From contig DHQL01000009.1 in assembly GCA_002408085.1 (NCBI GenBank), forward strand, positions 124,001-188,000: a stretch of 64,000 nt of DNA, in the 5' to 3' direction. Every line of letters starts with the position of its first letter. Position 1 is the first letter of the stretch. The notes beneath the pieces are model-generated. The model did no database searches, was not told where the DNA came from, and saw only the letters and a program-made list of their open reading frames with translations. The DNA is from Spirochaeta sp. UBA5339 (GTDB lineage Bacteria > Spirochaetota > Spirochaetia > DSM-2461). Position numbers and translations under genes: made by a program. Shown piece by piece: positions 7,719-16,137 of this stretch.

Positions 7719-9059
7719 CTACATAAAATGCTCAGTGGTAAACTCAGGATAGTTGTAGTCCTTCTTCAGCGTATCCTCGTTATAGACCTTGAGGGCAGTT
7801 CCCATAAGTTTGAATACTCTCTTGGTAAAGGCCTTGAGAAAGAGGCCCTTCGGGAGGGTGCCCTTGTAGAGGGTGTGGAGGAAGGGAGTCAGCATGGGAG
7901 TGCACCCCTTTACGGCGATGATGTTCCGGTCACCGGGGTTCTTGATCAGCTCCTTGTTTTTCCGGCAGGCGCAGTTTCCGAATAGAAAGACTGTTTCGGA
8001 GTCCTCATCGGGCTCGATTTTTGAGGCCGCGCAGATCTCCATCTTCTTACTGATCTGAAGGTCGCTGATATCCGCAGAGTAGCAGAGAAAGGCGGCCTCG
8101 ATTTTGGTTACACAGCCGGTACAGAGGGTATCACCGGGATCTTTCATCTTCAGGCCGGTGATGTTTTTTCTCTTCAGAATTTCCTCATAGTCCACCTGGT
8201 AGTTGTATTTCATCCTGTGGTCTTCGACCTTCTCTCCAATTACCTTGATTCCTGAGGTATCAAGGGTGCGGTCTGTCATTTGGGCATAATCCTTGAAGTA
8301 CTCAACATCCTCTACAGGAACTCCCATCAGCTCGGTGCCGATCAGGTCTACGCTGAAGATGTCCTTTCCCGCCAGAATCAGGTTGCTTCTGGAAGCAGTA
8401 CCGTTGGGGCTCGGACCGCATTCAAGAGAGTAGATTCCGTCAATCACCGTCAGCTGGGGTTTGCCCATGTCCCGGAAGGCCACATTCATGGCGGCAATGT
8501 TCTTTTTCAGCTTTTTGCTGGTATGAAACCTCTTTTTAGAGGGGACGCTGAGACAGCCTTTCAGGTTCTTCATCCCCAGGGATACTGTGGTCATAAAGTG
8601 GGTCTTCAGTACGGGTACATCGATAACAAAGTCCGAGTCAAAAATCGCCTCGGCAATCTGCATTTTGATTCCTTCGGCTTCCACAGTTCTGAACTTTTTG
8701 ACATTGAAATCAAGGAATTTGACGCCCATTTTTCCAAGGCGTTTCATTCCCGACCATTTGAATCCGTTGGTGGTGGTTGATTTGAGCTCATCGCTGACAA
8801 CAGAGCCCTCTCCGATGGTGATATTCTCCGCCCTGCAGCCGAACTCCAGGAGGGCCAGGACGATCTCTTCGATAACCTGACAGGTGGTGATAAAACCGTA
8901 ACGGGGAATGCCGCTCATCAGGCCCCCTCCCCATACAATGTTGGGCTTTATCAGGACCTTGTCATCCTTGTTCAGGCCCTCAAATCCTTTGACAAGATCG
9001 ATGGCATTTTTGACTGACGAGGCTTTCTCCTCATAGCGGACTAGTGAGACTTCATGCAT
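7719..9059 (-). CDS. DUF362 family protein (iron-sulfur type)
   Basis: 446 residues. The N-terminal DUF362 domain shows 'KVLIKPNIVWGG', 'ITIGEGSV', 'VIDVPVLKTHFMTTVSLGMK' and 'NLKGCLS', followed by 'DGIYSLECGPSPNG' and 'AGKDIFSVDLIGTELMG'. The C-terminal third has scattered cysteines ('CTGCV', 'GNCACRK') that could hold an Fe-S cluster. DUF362 proteins have no settled function; they are usually cytoplasmic and sometimes fused to ferredoxin domains. AAAGGA precedes the ATG by 8 nt. It appears to be a single-gene unit ending at the bidirectional terminator. Confidence 0.82.
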   Translation of the reverse strand: MHEVSLVRYEEKASSVKNAIDLVKGFEGLNKDDKVLIKPNIVWGGGLMSGIPRYGFITTCQVIEEIVLALLEFGCRAENITIGEGSVVSDELKSTTTNGFKWSGMKRLGKMGVKFLDFNVKKFRTVEAEGIKMQIAEAIFDSDFVIDVPVLKTHFMTTVSLGMKNLKGCLSVPSKKRFHTSKKLKKNIAAMNVAFRDMGKPQLTVIDGIYSLECGPSPNGTASRSNLILAGKDIFSVDLIGTELMGVPVEDVEYFKDYAQMTDRTLDTSGIKVIGEKVEDHRMKYNYQVDYEEILKRKNITGLKMKDPGDTLCTGCVTKIEAAFLCYSADISDLQISKKMEICAASKIEPDEDSETVFLFGNCACRKNKELIKNPGDRNIIAVKGCTPMLTPFLHTLYKGTLPKGLFLKAFTKRVFKLMGTALKVYNEDTLKKDYNYPEFTTEHFM

Positions 9060-9095
9060 TTTTAGTTCCTTTCAATTTATGTTTTCAAAGTAGAG

Positions 9096-10967
9096 CTACA
9101 GTTTGAAGAAACTGAGTTTCTCTTCCAGATTCCTGATATTGTCGCTGTTCTCCTGCCCCAGGGACACAAGAAGACGGGTAGATCTGTCTATCTCTCCCGA
9201 GCCGCAGGATATCTCTTCGATAAGCTGACGGACTTCGTAATTGATCTCCTTCAGATTCTCGACGGAGCTCAGTATTTCACCGTTAACCTGATTCATCTCA
9301 TTGGCACCCTGTTTTACCAGACTGGTGATGTTGTCCACCTCTTTCAGGCTGTCTCTGATCTCCTGACTCATCCTGTCCTGCTCTCTCACCGTGTCGTAGA
9401 GGGTGGCAACCTGAGACTTTACACCCGCATGGGTACTGGATATATCGGAGAAGGAGTTTCTCGTTCTCTCTCCGGATTCAACGGCCTTTGCGACCATATC
9501 AATCTCTACACCCAGATTTCCCTTAATCGCCTTGGACTGCAGGGATGCGGATTCGGCAAGCTTGCGGATCTCATCGGCAACAACGGAAAAACCCCGTCCG
9601 GCCTCCCCGGCATGGGCGGCTTCAATGGCGGCATTCATGGCCAGAAGGTTTGTCTGACTGGCTATGCCCGAAATCAGGTTATTGGCGTCCATCAGATTAT
9701 TGGAGTTCTGTTCTATCTCGGAAATAAGGGATGATATTTCCAGCATATTGTCATGGCCTTCACTGCTGGCCCGTCCCAGATGCTCCACATGGCTGTCGGT
9801 CTCTCTGGACATATTAAAGACCGACTGAATACCCTCTATCAGTTCTTCCACAGACTGATTGGACTGGGTCATGTTTGCCGCCTGATGCTCAATGGATGAG
9901 TTGAGAGATTCAATATTTCTTGTAATCTCCTCAATGGATACGCTGGTCTGATGGACATTTGTTGATTGATTCTCTATCTGATTGTTGATGTTCTGGATTG
10001 AACTGTGGATCTGGCTAATGGCCGATGCGGACTCTTCCATATGTGACAGAAGGGTCCGGTTAGAGCTGTCCAGTGCGCCCAGACTCTTTCTGGTATGGGA
10101 AACGGAGTCATGAAGAGTGTTGAAAAAAGTGATAAAGCTGCTGTTCAGAAGTCCTATCTCATCCCTTGTATAGGTCTGCAGAGGAGTCCGGTCAATTTCT
10201 CCGGTTTTCGCCCGGTCAAGGCGGTCTACCATATCAAGAATCGGCTTCTGGATCATAATTGTGATTCTGTAATAGAGGATACAGGTAACCCCAAAGGACA
10301 GCACTGCAAGGAACGAGAAATTCAGGGCCATAGAACCCAGATGTCCGGCAATATCCTTCCCTTCGATTGTTATTCTCGATATATAGGCTATGGATGAGGA
10401 AAAAAATGTTGCTATCAGACAGAGGCTGGGGATCAATATGGTCATCAGGAGTCTGACTCTGAGACTCATAGTCAGGGCGGATCTGTTAATATCTGCTCCT
10501 TTGAATGTATCCCTGATCCTGTATTCAAACCAGAAGAGGAAGGGGAGGGCATAGAGGTAGACAACTACAACGCTGGTGGTCAGACCGATGATATATTTAC
10601 CGGGTATTGATTCAATAAGGAAGGTAAGGACAAAAACAACTTCAAAAAAACCGCTGATCATGATGGGAGGGAGAAACCAGTGAATGATTGACGAAAAAAT
10701 CCTTCCGGCTCTTTCAGAATCCCCCTCTGCCTGACAGGTCTTGATTTTCTTCAGGGAGCTGCGGATAAAGAATATATACCCCGTCATGGTAGCCAGTGTT
10801 ACAGGGATAATCAGGGGGTGAAAGATTGACCGTACCACATCCTCCCAGAGGATTAGGCCGTTTAACAGCGAAATCAGAATCCAAACCGCCGTCGGCACCA
10901 GGTACCCGCAGATGATACTGGAAAAAATCCGGAAATTCCCTTTTGTAGTAAGGCTCTTGCTGAACAT
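9096..10967 (-). CDS. Methyl-accepting chemotaxis protein with membrane-embedded sensor (paralog A)
   Basis: 623 residues. Roughly six hydrophobic segments occupy residues 10-240, with no large periplasmic loop. A HAMP-like region follows ('MIQKPILDMVDRLDRAKTGE'), then a long signalling coiled coil whose hairpin tip is canonical ('NLLAMNAAIEAAHAGEAGRG'). It ends 'FFKL' with no CheR-binding pentapeptide. The signal is probably sensed within the membrane. The start at 10967 (AAGGGA upstream) is preferred to 11015 because it aligns exactly with the neighbouring paralog's start, making both proteins 623 residues. Confidence 0.92.
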   Translation of the reverse strand: MFSKSLTTKGNFRIFSSIICGYLVPTAVWILISLLNGLILWEDVVRSIFHPLIIPVTLATMTGYIFFIRSSLKKIKTCQAEGDSERAGRIFSSIIHWFLPPIMISGFFEVVFVLTFLIESIPGKYIIGLTTSVVVVYLYALPFLFWFEYRIRDTFKGADINRSALTMSLRVRLLMTILIPSLCLIATFFSSSIAYISRITIEGKDIAGHLGSMALNFSFLAVLSFGVTCILYYRITIMIQKPILDMVDRLDRAKTGEIDRTPLQTYTRDEIGLLNSSFITFFNTLHDSVSHTRKSLGALDSSNRTLLSHMEESASAISQIHSSIQNINNQIENQSTNVHQTSVSIEEITRNIESLNSSIEHQAANMTQSNQSVEELIEGIQSVFNMSRETDSHVEHLGRASSEGHDNMLEISSLISEIEQNSNNLMDANNLISGIASQTNLLAMNAAIEAAHAGEAGRGFSVVADEIRKLAESASLQSKAIKGNLGVEIDMVAKAVESGERTRNSFSDISSTHAGVKSQVATLYDTVREQDRMSQEIRDSLKEVDNITSLVKQGANEMNQVNGEILSSVENLKEINYEVRQLIEEISCGSGEIDRSTRLLVSLGQENSDNIRNLEEKLSFFKL

Positions 10968-11077
10968 GTAATTTCCCTTATGAAAAGCTTGTGGGTGATA
11001 GTTATTTTTTTTCAATTATAGGGAAAATTGTAATATTTGAACAAGTATTTCTTTCTGTTTTAAGCAGGCTGAGACAC

Positions 11078-11110
11078 AAAAAAGAGGATTTCCCCTGATG
11101 GAAAATCCTC
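11078..11110 (-). terminator. Intrinsic terminator of MCP paralog B
   Basis: On the minus strand, GAGGATTTTCC pairs with GGAAATCCTC (one bulge) and is followed directly by TTTTTTG. It lies 40 nt past the stop codon of the gene ending at 11151. Confidence 0.85.
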
Positions 11111-11150
11111 CCCTCTAAAGTGCTGTTTTTCAATTTAAAAATTAAAAAAG

Positions 11151-13022
11151 TTACAGCTTGAAAAAACTGAGCTTTTCTTCAAGATTTTTGATATTGTCCA
11201 GATTGGTATTTCCCAGGGAGATGAGTTCCTGTGTGGATATCTCAATCTCTCCTGAACCCGCAGATATCTCCTCTATAAGCTGCTGTACCTCTGTATTGAT
11301 CTCCTTAAGGTTCTGAACGGAACTGAGCATCTCATTATTGACCTGAGTCATCTCTTTTGACCCAGATTTTACCATGCTGGTGATACTGTTTACCTCTTCA
11401 AGGCTGCTTCTGATCTCCTGACTCATCCGGTCCTGTTCTTTAACAGTCCTGTAGAGATGCGATACCTGGGATCTGACACCCTTATGAGAGTCTGATATCG
11501 CTGAAAATGAGTTCCTTGTCTTTTCCTCCGACTCTACAGCCTTCAGCACCAGATTTATCTCCACATCCAGGTTTTCCCTGATAGCCTTTGACTGCCTGGA
11601 GGCGGATTCTGCAAGCTTTCGGATCTCTCCGGCAACTACCGAAAATCCCCGGCCAGCATGTCCGGCATGGGCCGCTTCAATGGCAGCGTTCATTGCCAGC
11701 AGGTTTGTCTGACTGGCTATGTTTGAAATCAGGTTGTTGGCTTCCATTAGGTTCTTTGAGTTCTTCTCAATTGCCGAGATCAGAGATGATATTTCAAGAA
11801 GATTACTGTTCCCCTCAATACTGGCACGGCCCAGATGCTCCACATTTTCATCGGTTTTACCGGATAGTGAGTAGACCGAGTTTATACCGCTCATCATCTC
11901 TTCTACGGCCTGATTGGACTGGATCATATTAGCTGACTGCTGATCTATGGACAGATTAAGGGAATCAATACTTCTGGCAAACTCCTCTACAGAGCTGCTT
12001 GTCTGGTGCACATTGACCGACTGGTTGTCTATCTGGCCATTAATGGTCTGAATTGAACTGTGAATCTGTGATACAGCTGATGCGGACTCCTCCATATGAG
12101 CCAGGAGAGTCTGGTTCGACAGTTCCAGAGCGGTAAGGCTTCTGCCGGTCAGGGAGAGGGATTCATGGAGGGTATTGAAAAAAGAGAGGTAGCTGTCATT
12201 CAGGAGACCGAACTCATCCCTTGTGTAGGTATTCAGAGGGGTCCGGTCGATAATACCGTTTTTTGCCGCTTCAAAGCGCTTGACCATATCGTTTACAGGC
12301 CTCTGGATCATAACGATGGTTCTTCTGTAAAGAATCGTCAGGATGCCAAGCAGGAATACCCCGATAATAATCAAATTCATGGTCATGGTGCTTAAGTGGT
12401 CTGAAAGAGGAGCTCCCTCCATATCCAGCCTCAGAGCAAAGGCTATGCTGGATGTAATTAAGATAGCCATAAGGCAGATACCGGGAAGATATGTTGTCAT
12501 AAGAAGCCTTGTTCCAAAACTCAGGGTAAAGGTGGATCTTGTTACCTCGGCTCTGCCGAATGCAATGGATATTCTGTTTTCGAACCAGAGGAAAAAGGGC
12601 GTGGCGTAAAGATAGATCAAAGAGACCGAATTGACCAGTCCGATAATATATTTGTAGGGAATTGTCTGGATTCTTACAGCCATAACAAAGATGACCTGCA
12701 GAAAACCGATTATCAGAATGGGGGGAATAAAGCTGTGAAGAATCTGAGAAAAGAATCTGTTTGCCCCTTCCGAATCTCCTCTGTTACGGGACAGCTTTAT
12801 CTTCCTGAGAGCTGATCTGACAAAGAAGATATAAACCGTCATTGTTACCAGAGTGGACGGGATGACCAGGGGATGGAGTAGTGAATCAACAACATCCTGC
12901 CATAGAATAAGACCATTTAATAGTGATGTGATTATCCAGACTGTTGTGGGCAGTAGATAACCTGCAAGTAGACAGGCAAACAGCTGACCGTTTACCCTTT
13001 TAGAAAAATCGCTGCTGAACAT
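11151..13022 (-). CDS. Methyl-accepting chemotaxis protein with membrane-embedded sensor (paralog B)
   Basis: 623 residues, the same length and architecture as the gene downstream (9096-10967): six predicted membrane helices, a HAMP-like linker ('MIQRPVNDMVKRFEAAKNGI'), a canonical tip ('NLLAMNAAIEAAHAGHAGRG'), and 'FFKL' at the end. The two are clearly a tandem duplication; they diverge most in the membrane part and least in the signalling domain, which suggests different ligands feeding one kinase complex. TGAGG lies upstream of the ATG. A terminator separates it from paralog A, so the two are transcribed separately. Confidence 0.92.
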   Translation of the reverse strand: MFSSDFSKRVNGQLFACLLAGYLLPTTVWIITSLLNGLILWQDVVDSLLHPLVIPSTLVTMTVYIFFVRSALRKIKLSRNRGDSEGANRFFSQILHSFIPPILIIGFLQVIFVMAVRIQTIPYKYIIGLVNSVSLIYLYATPFFLWFENRISIAFGRAEVTRSTFTLSFGTRLLMTTYLPGICLMAILITSSIAFALRLDMEGAPLSDHLSTMTMNLIIIGVFLLGILTILYRRTIVMIQRPVNDMVKRFEAAKNGIIDRTPLNTYTRDEFGLLNDSYLSFFNTLHESLSLTGRSLTALELSNQTLLAHMEESASAVSQIHSSIQTINGQIDNQSVNVHQTSSSVEEFARSIDSLNLSIDQQSANMIQSNQAVEEMMSGINSVYSLSGKTDENVEHLGRASIEGNSNLLEISSLISAIEKNSKNLMEANNLISNIASQTNLLAMNAAIEAAHAGHAGRGFSVVAGEIRKLAESASRQSKAIRENLDVEINLVLKAVESEEKTRNSFSAISDSHKGVRSQVSHLYRTVKEQDRMSQEIRSSLEEVNSITSMVKSGSKEMTQVNNEMLSSVQNLKEINTEVQQLIEEISAGSGEIEISTQELISLGNTNLDNIKNLEEKLSFFKL

Positions 13023-13222
13023 TCGAGTTGCCTCATTGGAAATATTTTTAGATATATTATAAATATACTATTATATACAGAAGAAAATGAAAAGCAGTGC
13101 ACACAAATACGGCAATAATTGCCTCGCAATTCAATAATTACCCCATGGAAAATTTGGTTTTTCTGTGAAGTTCTCTCACTCTGCTTCCTTAATCCCTATA
13201 ATTAATATCAGGGGGTAATGGT

Positions 13223-13867
13223 ATGAACGTAATCACCATTTCCAGACTACTGAACAGCGGTGGAAAGACCATAGGAAAACAGGTTGCTGAAGAGCTGGGC
13301 TACTCCTTTGTAACCAAGGAAACCATAGAAGAGGTGATGAGTCAGTTCGGAATGGTTGACTTCGACTCTGTCTATGAGTCTGCGCCGGGGCTTCTGGACC
13401 GGATGGATCAGTTTCAGGAGGATATGATCCAGTTTATGAAGCGTACGATTGAGGCCTTTGCCGTAAGCGGCAGGGTTGTTATTCTGGGACGGGGCAGTTT
13501 CTCTGTATTTCCCCGGTACTCGGATGTTCTGAATGTCAGGCTCTGGGCGCCCCGGGATACCCGGGTCAGACGGCTGATGGATCAGACAAAAAATACATCC
13601 TGGCGGCAGTGCGCCGATGATGTGGATGCCCACGACCATATCCGAACGGCCTTTGTGGAACGCTGGCTCCATGGACATCCCGACAAGGCCAATGCCTTTG
13701 ACCTGACCATAAACACAGCCAAGGTTCCCGCCCGGTCGGCAGTCAGGCTGATTGTGGATAGTGCCAGGGAGTACAAGGCCCTTGAACTGGAGGGCTTCAG
13801 CACTCTGGACTCCATCGAGGTGGACCCGATTCTTCTGAAAACCGTAGAGAGTGTTCTGGGCAGATGA
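13223..13867 (+). CDS. Cytidylate kinase-like P-loop protein
   Basis: 214 residues matching the 'cytidylate kinase-like' family. The modified phosphate-binding loop is 'SRLLNSGGKTIGKQVAEELG', followed by 'FVTKETIEEVM' and 'RVVILGRGSFSVF' (a Walker-B-like strand). The lid 'LWAPRDTRVRRLMDQ' has two arginines. Members are related to Cmk but usually lack a proven nucleotide substrate. GGGGG lies 7 nt before the ATG. It is convergent with the GntR genes, with a 7-bp gap. Confidence 0.78.
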   Translation: MNVITISRLLNSGGKTIGKQVAEELGYSFVTKETIEEVMSQFGMVDFDSVYESAPGLLDRMDQFQEDMIQFMKRTIEAFAVSGRVVILGRGSFSVFPRYSDVLNVRLWAPRDTRVRRLMDQTKNTSWRQCADDVDAHDHIRTAFVERWLHGHPDKANAFDLTINTAKVPARSAVRLIVDSAREYKALELEGFSTLDSIEVDPILLKTVESVLGR

Positions 13868-13874
13868 CTCCAGC

Positions 13875-14510
13875 TTATATGAGGCTTTTCAGCCTATCCC
13901 TTGTCATCCAGTGATGATTCATCAGCAGGTTCTGAGCCTCTGCAGAATCCTTGCGGCGGATGGCAGCGATGATCTGTCGGTGTTCCTGAAGGGTTTCTTC
14001 CGGCGGCCTGATCAGACCTTTCTGATAACACCGGATGATAAACTCGAAATTGCGGATAAAGTCCTGGATTATCCTGTTTCCCGACAGTCTCAGTATGGAG
14101 GCATGAAATTCCTGATCACTTTTTCTGTATGACTGATACTGATCCTCCGTAAAAGGGAGGGTAAAATCGTCGAAGAGGCTCAGTACCTCTTCCCACTGCT
14201 CATCTTCCAGTCTTTCCAGGCAGATTCTGAGAGCCGATCCCTCCAGACCCGCCCGTACCGCAAAGAGTTCGATCAGATCCTCATCGGTAAACACGTGAAG
14301 GTAGAGATCCCGGTTCTCTTTCTGGTCGAGAATTCCCTCCTGTGTCAGCCTTGAAAGAGCCTCATTAACAGGGGTCATGCTGACGCCGAGAATATGGGCA
14401 AGCTCTTTTCTGTTGATCTTCTGGCCGGGTTCCAGATCAGTATTCAGAATCATCCTGACTATCTGATCATATACCAGATCACTCAGGGCTTCTTTGGAGA
14501 TCTTTTTCAT
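13875..14510 (-). CDS. GntR-family regulator (FCD/FadR subfamily), second of pair
   Basis: 211 residues: a winged HTH (residues 1-70: 'KINRKELAHILGVSMTPVNEAL' within 'PGQKINRKELAHILGVSM') and an all-helical FCD ligand domain, with 'EFHASILRLSGN' supplying metal-binding histidine and aspartate residues. FCD regulators usually respond to sugar acids or dicarboxylates, which fits the adjacent operon. The gene overlaps its upstream neighbour by 4 bp (ATGA) and has its own AGGGA, so the two regulators are co-translated. Two paralogous FCD regulators in one operon suggest heterodimers or two inducers. Confidence 0.88.
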   Translation of the reverse strand: MKKISKEALSDLVYDQIVRMILNTDLEPGQKINRKELAHILGVSMTPVNEALSRLTQEGILDQKENRDLYLHVFTDEDLIELFAVRAGLEGSALRICLERLEDEQWEEVLSLFDDFTLPFTEDQYQSYRKSDQEFHASILRLSGNRIIQDFIRNFEFIIRCYQKGLIRPPEETLQEHRQIIAAIRRKDSAEAQNLLMNHHWMTRDRLKSLI

Positions 14511-15151
14511 CGGGAGTGTTCCCTGATTCTGTTCATTCCCTTACGGATATGATCTTCCATTGCTTTTTCTGCCTGCTCTGCATTGCCCTTTATAATGGCT
14601 TCAGCTATCTCCTTGTGGTGAACAAGACTGACTGAGCAGTCTATATCATCTTCATGCTGGTTGCTTAGGCTGATAATATTGTATGAGGCAATCATCTTTG
14701 TGAGCATAGGGTTCCGGCTCATAATCATAATGCTGCTGTGAAATTTAAAGTCATGATCAAAAAACTTGATTTTTCCGTCAGGACCGTTGAAGTCGGGAGC
14801 CTTACTGATGATTTTTTCAAGATCTTTTTTTTCCGACGGGCTTCCCAGTTCTGCGGCCCGCATGGCTCCAAGGGGCTCCAGTCGGAGCCTTATATCAAAA
14901 AGATAGAGTTTATCCTCCATGCTGAGCTCATTTACATAGAATCCCCGGCGGGGGATGCTTTCAACAAGATACTCTTTCTCAAGTTTGGAGAAAGCGGCAA
15001 GCAGGGGAGTCCGTGAAACACCCAGGCGACCGGCGATTTCCTCCTGTACAAGTTTTTGACCGGGAACAAGTTCCCGCTTGAGGATCATCTCCTTGATTTC
15101 AGAATAAACTTTCTCAACAAGGTCTGCTGTTTCTATTTTATAGGATTTCAT
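14507..15151 (-). CDS. GntR-family regulator (FCD/FadR subfamily), first of pair
   Basis: 214 residues. The N-terminal wHTH ('KLVQEEIAGRLGVSRTPLLAAF') is followed by an FCD domain ('FDHDFKFHSSIMIMSRNPM' with Asp/His ligands, then 'SLVHHKEIAEAIIKGN' carrying the second His). It is divergent from the sugar-isomerase/tct/transketolase operon. It lacks a Shine-Dalgarno sequence; a promoter at 15161-15189 would start transcription 2-3 nt before the ATG. A perfect GTATAC palindrome just upstream of the -35 box suggests autoregulation. Confidence 0.9.
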   Translation of the reverse strand: MKSYKIETADLVEKVYSEIKEMILKRELVPGQKLVQEEIAGRLGVSRTPLLAAFSKLEKEYLVESIPRRGFYVNELSMEDKLYLFDIRLRLEPLGAMRAAELGSPSEKKDLEKIISKAPDFNGPDGKIKFFDHDFKFHSSIMIMSRNPMLTKMIASYNIISLSNQHEDDIDCSVSLVHHKEIAEAIIKGNAEQAEKAMEDHIRKGMNRIREHSR

Positions 15152-15160
15152 CTGCTGTTT

Positions 15161-15189
15161 ATTATGGGCGCATCACAGTCAAAGGTCAA
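15161..15189 (-). promoter_or_regulatory. Promoter of the GntR pair
   Basis: Minus strand: TTGACC (15184-15189), a 17-bp spacer and CATAAT (15161-15166), each 5 of 6 to consensus. The -10 box ends 9 nt before the ATG, so the leader is about 2 nt. Confidence 0.6.
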
Positions 15190-15192
15190 CGT

Positions 15193-15206
15193 TTTTGTAT
15201 ACAAAA
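15193..15206. promoter_or_regulatory. GntR-type operator O1 (14-bp perfect palindrome)
   Basis: TTTTGTATACAAAA is a perfect palindrome. It abuts the -35 box of the GntR genes and lies 21 bp upstream of the -35 of the catabolic operon. The TTGTATACAA core is typical of sites bound by FCD-type GntR proteins. Confidence 0.7.
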
Positions 15207-15227
15207 TTAAAAAACCACAATCTTTTG

Positions 15228-15257
15228 TTGACAGCTCCAGAATAGTGTGCATAAAAT
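15228..15257 (+). promoter_or_regulatory. Promoter of the sugar-acid catabolic operon
   Basis: TTGACA (15228-15233), an 18-bp spacer and TAAAAT (15252-15257). This is a near-consensus promoter whose start region is covered by operator O2, as expected for repression. Confidence 0.7.
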
Positions 15258-15270
15258 AATGTATACAAAA
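15257..15270. promoter_or_regulatory. GntR-type operator O2 over the transcription start
   Basis: TAATGTATACAAAA shares the TGTATACAAAA half with O1 and covers the expected start of transcription of the operon. Repressor binding here would block initiation directly. Confidence 0.65.
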
Positions 15271-15285
15271 TATAGAGGGCGTCAG

Positions 15286-16113
15286 ATGAAGTACGGAGTA
15301 TCCCCGGCATTTTATGTATCCCGCTGGGGAGATCAGTTTACAATAGATAATATATTGGAGTCCCTGGATGAGGTCTCCGGTCTCGGGTTTGATTCAGTTC
15401 AGCTTGAGATTTTCCACAGGGCCCATCTTGATGAATGGACTGTTGAGAACTGTCTCCGGCTCAAAGAGAAGCTGGACAGACTCAATCTAAGGGTCAGTCT
15501 CTTTGTGGCTCATTTCCTTCTGGATATCTTCAGTGATGAGGAGAGTATGGCTCCCGGATGGGGAGCAGGGGAGTTTGAAAAGGTAGCAGAAATTGTTTCT
15601 GCCCATGGTTTCTGCAGTAACGTAGCGGTTCCTATGGCTCCCTGCAGGGGTGAGATGACATCTGATGTTGTCGAACTCTTTGACGGGAAGATAAAAGAGC
15701 TGGTTGATATTGCCTGTAGAAAGGGACTGTGTCTCTCCTTTGAACCCATGCCAGGCAGTGCTGGTGAGGATCTGTCATTTTTAAACAGGATTCCCGAAGC
15801 GGGACTGCTGATGGATCCGGGACATATGCTCTGCAGCGGTATCAACCCAGCAGAACTGGACAGTAATATTCTGAAAAGAGTGGCGGCAACCCATCTTTGC
15901 GACAATGACGGAGTGAATAACCTCTCCCTTATTCCCGGTTCATACTTCAGGGAATGGGAAAAGCTGCTGACCTCTCTATTGGATGCCGGGTATGAGAACT
16001 CACTGGACTGTGAGATTATCTGTCCCCGGGACGAAGTGAAAGCGAGCTATACCGGCGGCAGGTTTTTTTTAAGTGATAAATGTATACAAAATAATACATT
16101 CATAATCCGGTAG
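15286..16113 (+). CDS. Xylose-isomerase-like TIM-barrel protein (sugar isomerase/epimerase)
   Basis: 275 residues of the AP-endonuclease-2/xylose-isomerase barrel fold. Acidic and histidine metal-site candidates are 'VQLEIFHRAHLDEW', 'SFEPMPGSAGEDL', 'GLLMDPGHMLCSG' (Asp-Pro-Gly-His), 'ATHLCDND' and 'DCEI'. It probably isomerises or epimerises a keto-sugar or sugar acid. The ATG at 15286 is preferred over 15247 because AGAGGG lies 6 nt upstream, and because 15247 would sit before the predicted transcription start. The last ~12 codons overlap a third GTATAC operator, which gives the protein an odd tail ('SDKCIQNNTFIIR'). Confidence 0.85.
   Translation: MKYGVSPAFYVSRWGDQFTIDNILESLDEVSGLGFDSVQLEIFHRAHLDEWTVENCLRLKEKLDRLNLRVSLFVAHFLLDIFSDEESMAPGWGAGEFEKVAEIVSAHGFCSNVAVPMAPCRGEMTSDVVELFDGKIKELVDIACRKGLCLSFEPMPGSAGEDLSFLNRIPEAGLLMDPGHMLCSGINPAELDSNILKRVAATHLCDNDGVNNLSLIPGSYFREWEKLLTSLLDAGYENSLDCEIICPRDEVKASYTGGRFFLSDKCIQNNTFIIR
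16079..16103. promoter_or_regulatory. Third GTATAC operator at the end of the first isomerase gene
   Basis: AAATGTATACAAAA, followed by TAATACATT, lies 35-60 bp upstream of the next gene and inside the previous coding region. It repeats the O1/O2 core. It could be a roadblock or mark an internal promoter. Confidence 0.55.
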
Positions 16114-16137
16114 TGTACTGGAAACAAGGAGAATGAA

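Noticed and set aside
15191..15270. Treating the GTATAC sites as parts of an attachment site or mobile-element end
   Set aside because: Position relative to promoters and to GntR genes explains them as operators.
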